From NCBI GenBank assembly GCA_031370485.1, contig JANMQK010000019.1, forward strand, positions 1-7,379: DNA of 7,379 nt. The letters are read 5' to 3'. A program made the position numbers and the translations under genes. Of this stretch, positions 1 through 4,559 are shown in pieces; within the stretch, counting starts at the first letter, position 1, and each line of letters starts with the position of its first letter. The DNA is from JANMQK01 sp031370485 (GTDB lineage: Bacteria; Acidobacteriota; Polarisedimenticolia; Gp22-AA2). The notes under the pieces were generated by a model that was not told the origin of the DNA, did not search any database, and saw nothing but the letters and a program-made list of their open reading frames with translations.

Positions 1-1025
1 TCCTGAGGCAGAGGGCCCGAAACGACGACGTGGGGAGATCTGCCCGACGGAGACCGTCTCCACGGCGTCGCAACCTCATCGTCCGGCTCCGCCAGGCGAA
101 CCCCAATAACTTGGCCCCTCCGTGTCGCCTCCTCGGCGATGGCCTCGACCGTGGAGACGTCCATCCGCGCGACCGAAGCAAGGTTGGCCCACTGGTCCGG
201 ATAGGGTGTGAAATCGTCATCGATGAACACGGTATTACCGTTCCTCCGCGCATCGTGCTGGAGAGGGAGCGCGATGAGGTTTCCGAATCCTCCCCGAGGC
301 ATGGTGTCCTGGCTCGGGAACAGCCGGTCATAGGACTCCATGCTGAGTTGATGGCGACGCGCCATGGTCTCGGTGATGAGGAGGCACCCCATCTTTCGAG
401 CGATGGTCGCCGGGATCGGTGCCGTGAAGAAGAACCAGGCGTGAGCGCCGTTCCCCGATTGCGACCTTTCGACCGAGACGGACACACCGGACGACCGACA
501 GGTCTCCACGAAGGGGGTTGTGTCCTCTCTCCAGGTGGTCTTGTCGAAATCGGCCGCCAACAACCAACAGGTGTCGTCTTCGAGGAGAGGATAGACCCCC
601 ATCACGTGGCGCCCCTGAAGGTGATTCAAGACCGATTGGTCGTCCACGACGTGAAAGGACTGGTTCGGACACTCCCCACACCTGATCTTGGGCAGCTCGC
701 ATACGCCCGGCACGAACTTGTTGCCGCAAGCCGGGGCGTAACCAAACCGGCTGGTCTTCTTGCTGACAAAGCGGGTTGGATAAACGTCCGGGCGGCCGCG
801 GAAGAGCGATCGAAAGAGGCGCACCTTGTCAACGGGTGTCGTCGGGATCGCTGAGGCTCGCTCTCGGGTGTCGAGCGTATCTCTCTCTGTGGCTGGAAGG
901 GAACGAGGGTCGTTCCGCAAGGCGGCAAGCCGCTGTCGTACCTGCTCCCGCTGTTCGTCGAGCGAAGCGAGGCGCGCCTCTTCATGGGCGATCCTGGTGA
1001 GGAGGTCGTCGCCTTGCTTGGTCAC
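1..1025 (-). CDS. TOTE conflict system primase (AEP) domain protein, N-terminal part, cut by window edge
   Basis: The minus frame is open from a GTG at 1025 to the left edge (341 codons seen; the C-terminus lies outside). Residues about 8-40 are a charged, probably coiled-coil helix (RIAHEEARLASLDEQREQV). From about residue 66 the protein matches the archaeo-eukaryotic primase module of TOTE conflict proteins: LFRSLFRGRPDVYP, a four-cysteine cluster (C100, C109, C116, C119; CGECPN), the metal-binding pair D159-F-D161 in LLAADFDKTTW, the SGNGAHAW block with H195, then SYDRLFPSQDTMPRGGFGNLIALPLQ and VFIDDD. In known relatives this domain is followed by a superfamily II helicase and nuclease, which would lie left of the window. 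These systems are proposed to act in conflicts with invading DNA. The GTG is chosen because the in-frame stop is at 1082-1080 and no ATG lies between; no good ribosome site is visible. It is divergent from vapB. Family assignment is from recalled motifs and is firm; length and completeness are unknown. Confidence 0.85.
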   Translation of the reverse strand, partial: MTKQGDDLLTRIAHEEARLASLDEQREQVRQRLAALRNDPRSLPATERDTLDTRERASAIPTTPVDKVRLFRSLFRGRPDVYPTRFVSKKTSRFGYAPACGNKFVPGVCELPKIRCGECPNQSFHVVDDQSVLNHLQGRHVMGVYPLLEDDTCWLLAADFDKTTWREDTTPFVETCRSSGVSVSVERSQSGNGAHAWFFFTAPIPATIARKMGCLLITETMARRHQLSMESYDRLFPSQDTMPRGGFGNLIALPLQHDARRNGNTVFIDDDFTPYPDQWANLASVARMDVSTVEAIAEEATRRGQVIGVRLAEPDDEVATPWRRSPSGRSPHVVVSGPLPQ

Positions 1026-1157
1026 GGAAGGCGTTCTCGAAGACGAAGGGCGGACTCTGCCGACGCCCTTCCAGAGGTGTCAGGTTCAGCCGCCCGCTCG
1101 GTTTGCGTCATCGGCGAAATCAAGTTGCAGTTGCAGAAATGAGTATACCAGGGGCGC

Positions 1158-1206
1158 TTGCGATATACACACAAATCCTCTATATTGGTGTATATGTCTA
1201 AGGAGG
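1158..1206 (+). promoter_or_regulatory. vapBC promoter, operator and ribosome binding site
   Basis: TTGCGA (1158-1163), a 17-base spacer and TATATT (1181-1186) form a good sigma70-like promoter. A perfect 8-base inverted repeat, ATATACAC (1163-1170) and GTGTATAT (1188-1195), brackets the -10 box. This is where a VapB-VapC complex would be expected to bind for autorepression. TAAGGAGG (1199-1206) is a strong Shine-Dalgarno 10 bases before the vapB ATG. The operator role is inferred from position and from known vapBC autoregulation. Confidence 0.75.
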
Positions 1207-1216
1207 CTTCACCACC

Positions 1217-1429
1217 ATGGGACGAACCAACATCGAAATCGACGACGCGCTTGTTGAGAAGGCCAGACGCCTGACCGGTGCCAAGTCCAAGCGCGAGGCC
1301 GTGGATATCGCTCTCCGCCGTTTGGTCCAGAAGGGCAGCCTGTATCGCGCGCTGCGTCGACTCCGAGGGAAACTCGCCTGGGAAGGCGACGTCGACTCCT
1401 GGCGTTCCGCCCGCACGTCAAAGGCATGA
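1217..1429 (+). CDS. vapB: VapB-family antitoxin
   Basis: This is a 70-residue antitoxin of a type II toxin-antitoxin pair. Residues 1-37 (MGRTNIEIDDALVEKARRLT, then KSKREAVDIALRRLV) form the short strand plus two helices of a ribbon-helix-helix DNA-binding fold of the VapB (DUF2191-like) kind. The basic, tryptophan-containing tail LRGKLAWEGDVDSWR is the usual segment that wraps into the toxin's PIN-domain cleft. The ATG at 1217 follows a strong AAGGAGG. The stop overlaps the vapC start by four bases (ATGA, 1426-1429), indicating translational coupling. It probably represses its own promoter with VapC through the inverted repeat upstream. The length is normal and the gene looks intact. Confidence 0.9.
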   Translation: MGRTNIEIDDALVEKARRLTGAKSKREAVDIALRRLVQKGSLYRALRRLRGKLAWEGDVDSWRSARTSKA

Positions 1430-1821
1430 TCATTGTTGACTCGAACACCTGGGCGGATTTCTTCAACGGTGTTGTGACCCCTCACGTGGCGCGCCTCGAC
1501 GCAGCTCTCGAGAGAGAAGAGGACCTGTCGGTGATTCCGATCATCGTCACCGAGGTTCTCCAGGGATTTCGGACCGATACAGGGTTCCAACGAGCCCGGA
1601 GGGTGCTCGTATCGCTGCCGATGATTCATCCGACCGTGGCCTGTCACGTCCGAGCTGCCCGCTTATACCGTACGCTGCGACGCAGAGGGGTCACCGTGCG
1701 TGGAGCCGTGGACTGCGTCATCGCCCAGACGTGTCTCGACGTCGGGGCAGAACTGCTTAGCCCCGATACTGACTTCGAGCACATCGCCCGCCACACGCCC
1801 CTTCACCTTTGGCGCGTGTAA
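1426..1821 (+). CDS. vapC: VapC-family PIN-domain ribonuclease toxin
   Basis: This is a 131-residue PIN-domain protein, the toxin partner of the preceding VapB. The acidic residues of a PIN active site are in place: D5 in MIIVDSNTWADFF, E43 in VTEVLQGF, D96 in VRGAVDCVIA, and D114/D116 in LLSPDTDFEHIA. PIN toxins are Mg-dependent endoribonucleases that cut tRNA or rRNA; the target here cannot be read from the sequence. The start overlaps the vapB stop by four bases. The gene appears complete and ends 45 bases before repeat copy 1, so it would be the last gene of its cassette. Confidence 0.9.
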   Translation: MIIVDSNTWADFFNGVVTPHVARLDAALEREEDLSVIPIIVTEVLQGFRTDTGFQRARRVLVSLPMIHPTVACHVRAARLYRTLRRRGVTVRGAVDCVIAQTCLDVGAELLSPDTDFEHIARHTPLHLWRV

Positions 1822-1900
1822 CTGGATTCCCGTCCAGCAAGAGGCCCGGTGCCGCCGCGGTTCGGCGGATCAGGTGTCCATCTGGGTGTCCATAATCGGA

Positions 1901-1953
1901 CGGGGAAAGGGCAACGAATTGAATAACTCCTTTGTTCGCTGCCCCTTTCCCGG
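1901..1953 (+). other. Hairpin within repeat copy 1
   Basis: The left arm CGGGGAAAGGGCAACGAA and the right arm TTCGCTGCCCCTTTCCCGG pair imperfectly around a 16-base loop. One A-C mismatch lies in the GGGCAACGAA core, and the G runs are shifted by one (4-3-3 versus 3-3-4). Pairing is weaker than in copy 2. No T run follows, so it is not an ordinary intrinsic terminator. Confidence 0.75.
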
Positions 1954-1956
1954 AAC

Positions 1957-2014
1957 CTTAAAAATCCCTTGACCCTTCGGGTTGTGTGGGTTCGACTCCG
2001 GCCCCCCGGCACCA
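1957..2014 (+). pseudogene. 3' half of a tRNA-Leu(UAA)-like gene, att-like remnant in copy 1
   Basis: The segment starts with an anticodon loop carrying one extra A (CTTAAAAA) and the anticodon-stem strand TCCCT. A long variable arm (GACCC-TTC-GGGTT) follows, then a T loop TTCGACT with the stem GTGGG/CCGGC (one G-G mismatch, one wobble), an acceptor strand with one extra C, and ACCA. The long variable arm and TAA anticodon identify class II tRNA-Leu. The acceptor 5' strand and D arm are absent; the hairpin sits in their place. The insertions and mismatch say it is not a working tRNA. Confidence 0.7.
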
Positions 2015-2036
2015 CATGAGGATTGTCGGTCCAGAC

Positions 2037-2966
2037 TCATAGACAAAGGTCGAGGTCCCTCAATCCCGGGCCGGCTGATCGGAGCACAAGACGGGGATGC
2101 GAGGGTGGCGCACACCGCCGCAGGATCCTCTTCCATCCGTTGCGGGCAAGAACGGCTTCGGACAGTATCCTCGCGAGCTCGTCCTGCTCGACGCCTTCCG
2201 CAACCGGCGCCCAGTCCGAAGTGTATTCCGAGAGCAGCCGTTTGCGCTCCTTGCGGCCGCTCGCGCGTTCCTGGATGCGGCTGTACGCCTCGCAGGCATA
2301 GGCGAAGGTCTCTCGCTTGGCGAAGTCGATCTCGAGCAGCCACTCGCGGTACCGTGTGTAGGGCAGGCCGACGCGCTCGCGTTTCCAGTTGTGGAAGACA
2401 TGCGCCATCTCGTGCACGACGAAATCCGCGAAGGGGTTGGGTTCGTCAAAGTACGCCAGGGAGACATAGCAAGTCGTCTCCTCGCTCAGCCCGGCCAGGC
2501 ACGATGCTTCTGCGCCAAGGCATTTGGCTCCGATGCTGCCGAGGTAGAGGTTTGCCAGATCCCAGGCTGTGCGGTGCCACATGGCCTTGGTAAGCATGTC
2601 GCCGATGTTGTCGCAGGTCAGGAATACGACGGAGCTCTCGAGAAGGCGGAGGATGCTCTCCCGCTCCATCGCTGGAAACAGCCCCCTGACCATGGGCGTG
2701 GCCTTGTCGCGGGCAAGGCGGGCCACGTCGACACCACCGGGCCCTGAGCGCGGAGGCCGGTCCTTCTCACGCCTTCGAACCTCCGCCAAGAGGGCCTCGC
2801 GCATGGCGCGGTCCATGACTCTTGCTCGTTCGAGGAACGAATGGCCGGGCAAGGCGGAATAGTGGGTGTCGTGGCTGCCGGTCCTCAGGTAGCGCTCCAC
2901 CTCCTGATGGATGGCCGCCTGCGTCTCTTTTGTCATCTCATCACTTCGAGGACCCCCGCCTTGCAT
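2037..2966 (-). CDS. Uncharacterised HExxH zinc metallopeptidase-like protein
   Basis: I do not recognise a named family. The 309-residue product has HEMAH at 185-189 in PFADFVVHEMAHVFHNWKRE, the zinc-binding motif of zincin peptidases. A plausible third ligand is E219 in KRETFAYACEAY, 30 residues further on, as in gluzincin-like proteins. Residues 11-110 are charged and helical (MTKETQAAIHQEVERYLRTG, then LERARVMDRAMREALLAEVRRR). There is no signal peptide or membrane segment, so it is probably cytoplasmic. Two ATG starts are possible, at 2966 and 2936. The shorter one drops a Gly/Pro-rich ten-residue lead and may be the true start; neither has a strong ribosome site. It follows hepT in the same direction after about 140 bases and ends 22 bases from repeat copy 1. 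The substrate is unknown. A peptidase role is inferred from the motif only. Confidence 0.65.
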   Translation of the reverse strand: MQGGGPRSDEMTKETQAAIHQEVERYLRTGSHDTHYSALPGHSFLERARVMDRAMREALLAEVRRREKDRPPRSGPGGVDVARLARDKATPMVRGLFPAMERESILRLLESSVVFLTCDNIGDMLTKAMWHRTAWDLANLYLGSIGAKCLGAEASCLAGLSEETTCYVSLAYFDEPNPFADFVVHEMAHVFHNWKRERVGLPYTRYREWLLEIDFAKRETFAYACEAYSRIQERASGRKERKRLLSEYTSDWAPVAEGVEQDELARILSEAVLARNGWKRILRRCAPPSHPRLVLRSAGPGLRDLDLCL

Positions 2967-3105
2967 CCACTCTGATCATCGCCCGAGGGCTGCCTCCTGC
3001 AGTCGTCACCTGAAAGCGCGGCAATCTCGTGTGCGGGAGTCCTACAGGATCAACTCACCTGGGCTCTTGTTCAACCCGTGTCGCCGTTGTCGAAGTGGAG
3101 GATGG

Positions 3106-3453
3106 TCAATGAGTGCCGTGTTCCTCTTCGACCGTCAGACCGCGCACGAGCGCGGGGAGGTCGGTGTTCACGATGCTCCACAGGACGTCCATATCGACGG
3201 CATCGTAGCCGTGTATGAGGCGGTTTCGCAGGCTGACGATTTCCGTCCACGGAATGGCTGGATGTCTGGCGCGTGCCTCGGAGGAGACTCTCGCTGCGGC
3301 CTCGCCCACGATTTCAAGCAGCCTGACGAGGGCGAGGCTCAGAACGCGGTCCGTGTCGAGATCTGATCGATTCCGCCCCGCCACGAGCTGCATGGCTTCC
3401 CGGGCATGTTCGAGCATGTGGAGCAGACGAATCCGATCCCGATCAGGCGGCAT
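3106..3453 (-). CDS. hepT: HepT-type ribonuclease toxin (DUF86 family)
   Basis: This is a 115-residue all-helical protein with the RX4HXY signature of HepT: R76-NRLI-H81-G82-Y83 in IVSLRNRLIHGYDAVD. Family members are HEPN ribonucleases, usually paired with a MntA minimal nucleotidyltransferase. In the characterised Shewanella pair, MntA neutralises HepT by adding AMP units to the tyrosine of this motif, here Y83. The ATG at 3453 lies inside the end of the upstream nucleotidyltransferase gene (11-base overlap), so the two are translationally coupled in the usual order. Length and motif are normal, so it looks intact. Confidence 0.9.
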   Translation of the reverse strand: MPPDRDRIRLLHMLEHAREAMQLVAGRNRSDLDTDRVLSLALVRLLEIVGEAAARVSSEARARHPAIPWTEIVSLRNRLIHGYDAVDMDVLWSIVNTDLPALVRGLTVEEEHGTH

Positions 3454-3736
3454 ACTGATCTTCGGCCTCGGCCAAGACGTCGTCGCGGAAGTATCGACTC
3501 AGAAACTGGGGTGTGTTCAGGTCGACCTTGAATCCGAGGATCTCGGAGAGTTCCTTCTCCATCGTGAAAAAGGCGAGTCCTGGCACGTGTGCATCCTCGA
3601 ACTCAACGAGCACGTCCACGTCGCTGTGGGGACCGAAATCAGTTCGTAGCACCGAGCCGAAGAAGGCCAAACGGCGGATCCGGTGGCGACGACAGAACCC
3701 CGCAATTCGTTTCTTGTCCACTTCGATGTTCGCCAA
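3443..3736 (-). CDS. mntA: MntA-type minimal nucleotidyltransferase antitoxin
   Basis: This is a 97-residue minimal nucleotidyltransferase. It carries GSx10DxD: G27-S28 and D39/D41 in LAFFGSVLRTDFGPHSDVDV, with a third acidic residue D72 in FKVDLNTP. It should modify and neutralise the HepT encoded next. The start is a TTG at 3736-3734, preceded by GGAG (complement of 3745-3748) eight bases away. The next in-frame codon able to end the search is a TAA at 3760-3758, and no ATG or GTG lies between, so TTG is the only reasonable start. A TATAAT on the minus strand (3762-3757) could be its -10 box; no matching -35 is obvious. Confidence 0.88.
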   Translation of the reverse strand: MANIEVDKKRIAGFCRRHRIRRLAFFGSVLRTDFGPHSDVDVLVEFEDAHVPGLAFFTMEKELSEILGFKVDLNTPQFLSRYFRDDVLAEAEDQYAA

Positions 3737-3756
3737 TGTGCATTCTCCAACTGGTG

Positions 3757-3762
3757 ATTATA
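3757..3762 (-). promoter_or_regulatory. Possible -10 box for the mntA-hepT operon
   Basis: The minus strand reads TATAAT here, about 20 bases before the mntA TTG start, in an otherwise GC-rich stretch. No TTGACA-like box is seen 16-18 bases upstream, so this is half a promoter at best. Confidence 0.35.
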
Positions 3763-3793
3763 CCGCGCATCGATTCGTCCGGGCCTCGTCCGC

Positions 3794-4012
3794 TTACCCG
3801 GGCTGAATCTCTTCCCGAGCGAGCCACGCGGCGTACCCGAGTGCCTGCTCGATGTCCTCGCGCTCGAGATCCGGGTACCCCGCCAGCACCTCCTCGAAGG
3901 TCGCTCCGTGGGCGATCTTCCCCGCGATCACCGAGACCGGGATCCGCATTCCCCGGATGGCAGCTCTTCCGTCAAGGATCTGGGGGTCGAAAGTAATCCG
4001 GTCGAACTTCAT
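3794..4012 (-). CDS. DUF433 family antitoxin-like protein, without visible partner
   Basis: The product has 72 residues: MKFDRITFDPQILDGRAAIR, then GMRIPVSVIAGKIAHGATFEEVLAGYPDLEREDIEQAL. This is the complete DUF433 helix-turn-helix-type domain (F-DP-ILDG-P/A-IRGTRI-V pattern). DUF433 proteins commonly precede a DUF5615 PIN-like toxin gene and are treated as antitoxins. The ATG at 4012 is chosen over an upstream in-frame start at 4060 because a perfect GGAGG (complement of 4020-4024) lies seven bases before it and the family begins here. Only 57 bases separate its stop from mntA, so no DUF5615 toxin follows. It is either an orphan or has been recruited as an extra gene in the mntA-hepT operon. 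Confidence 0.82.
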   Translation of the reverse strand: MKFDRITFDPQILDGRAAIRGMRIPVSVIAGKIAHGATFEEVLAGYPDLEREDIEQALGYAAWLAREEIQPG

Positions 4013-4207
4013 CTCGAAACCTCCGCTGGCGCCGATTGTAACCCGCCCCCGGGACCCCACGGCCCCCAGCCAGCAGGAGGTTTCGGATCGGCTCCGGTAG
4101 CGGGTGATGACCCGTAGGGGAAGGCGGCCGAGGTACGGACGCGAATCAGGTGTCCATCTGGGTGTCCATACTCCTCGTACTCTACGACCCTCCTCGGACT
4201 CCTCGGA

Positions 4208-4260
4208 CGGGGAAAGGGCAACGAATTGAATAAGTCCTTTGTTCGTTGCCCTTTTCCCGG
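4208..4260 (+). other. Hairpin within repeat copy 2
   Basis: The arms CGGGGAAAGGGCAACGAA (4208-4225) and TTCGTTGCCCTTTTCCCGG (4242-4260) pair over 18 positions with a single G-T wobble. The 16-base loop TTGAATAAGTCCTTTG is almost the same as in copy 1. The left arm in copy 3 (CGGGAAAAGGG) would pair perfectly with this right arm. Without a T run it is unlikely to be a terminator. It sits directly against the tRNA-like half. Confidence 0.85.
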
Positions 4261-4263
4261 AGC

Positions 4264-4319
4264 CTTAAAATCCCTCGGGCCTCTGGCCTATCTGGGTTCG
4301 CCTCCCAGCCCCGGCACCA
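4264..4319 (+). pseudogene. 3' half of a tRNA-Leu(UAA)-like gene, att-like remnant in copy 2
   Basis: The parts in order are: anticodon loop CTTAAAA (anticodon TAA), stem strand TCCCT, long variable arm GGGCC-TCT-GGCCT, T arm CTGGG-TTCGCCT-CCCAG, acceptor strand CCCCGGC, discriminator A and CCA. TTAAAATCCCTCGG is the standard sequence around the anticodon of bacterial tRNA-Leu(UAA). The 5' acceptor strand (expected GCCGGGG) and D arm are missing. The nearly invariant A58 of the T loop is C. Not a functional tRNA; best read as the tRNA-derived side of an attachment site. Confidence 0.78.
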
Positions 4320-4388
4320 GCGTTTTCAGCAACCTGGAAAGACCGGCCAGCCGAAGCTCAGGGCTGCCGGATACCAACTGTCGCCCGC

Positions 4389-4559
4389 TTAGTCGAGCCT
4401 CGGGGTACGGATACCACGTCCGGACGCCAGGGACTCGTCCACGGTCGCGTGGTATGCGTAGTTTCCTCCCGCGTACTCAGGGGTCACCGCGAAACGGCCG
4501 TTGTACTGGTCCAGGTCGCCGAGGCCTGCCACGTACTCGAAGTCCCCGACGTGCCTGCC
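4389..4559 (-). pseudogene. C-terminal remnant of a YHYH-domain protein
   Basis: Directly after the TAG stop of the SGNH gene, and in the same frame, the minus strand encodes GRHVGDFEYVAGLGDLDQYN, GRFAVTPEYAGGNYAYHATV, then a tail to a TAA at 4391-4389. DFEYVAGLGDLD-YNGRFAVTPEY-GG-YAY is the conserved C-terminal block of secreted YHYH-domain proteins. There is no start, and the first part of the gene is missing. The expected final Pro-Tyr motif appears only in another frame (TWYPYPEAR, around 4424-4397), so there is a frameshift as well. It is evidently the relic of another gene, cut where the SGNH gene now ends. Identification is from recall. Confidence 0.7.

Larger units (their letters stand above)
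1867..2014 (+). repeat. Interspersed direct repeat, copy 1 (tandem motifs, hairpin, tRNA-Leu 3' half)
   Basis: The copy begins GGATCAGGTGTCC and contains two GGTGTCCA motifs 12 bases apart. A hairpin follows (arms 1901-1918 and 1935-1953), then a tRNA-like 3' half ending in CCA at 2014. Compared with copy 2 it lacks about 31 bases between CATA (1891-1894) and TCGGACGGGG (1896 onward), the stretch that holds the CTCCTCG motifs in the other copies. It is in the same orientation as the other two copies. It matches no transposon: there is no transposase and there are no terminal inverted repeats at its outer ends. The best reading is an integration-site remnant (att-like). Confidence 0.85.
4143..4319 (+). 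repeat. Interspersed direct repeat, copy 2 (fullest copy)
   Basis: The order is GAATCAGG, two GGTGTCCA motifs 12 bases apart, and an imperfect 19-base tandem duplication (4171-4209, both units beginning CTCCTCG). A strong hairpin (4208-4260) and a tRNA-Leu-like 3' half ending in CCA at 4319 follow. It is about 90% identical to copy 1 through the hairpin, apart from the segment missing there. It is close to copy 3 over the first 85 bases. Its downstream end lies 2305 bases after that of copy 1. Confidence 0.88.

Noticed and set aside
30..854. A 274-codon plus-strand frame at the left end
   Set aside because: It is the antisense of the TOTE primase frame, whose motifs are clear. The plus-strand protein is low-complexity and Arg-rich.
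1957..2014. 3' end of a tmRNA
   Set aside because: GGTTCGACTCC is tmRNA-like, but the TAA anticodon loop and long variable arm, shared in layout with copy 2, fit tRNA-Leu better.
4147..4170. Reverse reading of the repeat start as the C-terminus of an integrase (MDTQMDT)
   Set aside because: Such tails occur near integrase genes, but only seven codons can be read and nothing upstream in that frame resembles a recombinase. Too little to claim.
4208..4260. Intrinsic transcription terminator
   Set aside because: The stem is strong, but no T run follows on either strand, and the loop is long and conserved.
1867..4319. Repeats as integron attC sites
   Set aside because: They lack the paired outer R boxes (GTTRRRY and RYYYAAC) with inner L boxes of attC sites, and they end in a tRNA 3' half instead. 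No IntI-like integrase is visible.
4208..4319. A complete, intron-containing tRNA-Leu(UAA) gene
   Set aside because: tRNA-Leu(UAA) genes can carry group I introns, but no 5' tRNA half (acceptor strand GCCGGGG and D arm) lies upstream, and the 53-base hairpin is too short and simple for a group I intron.
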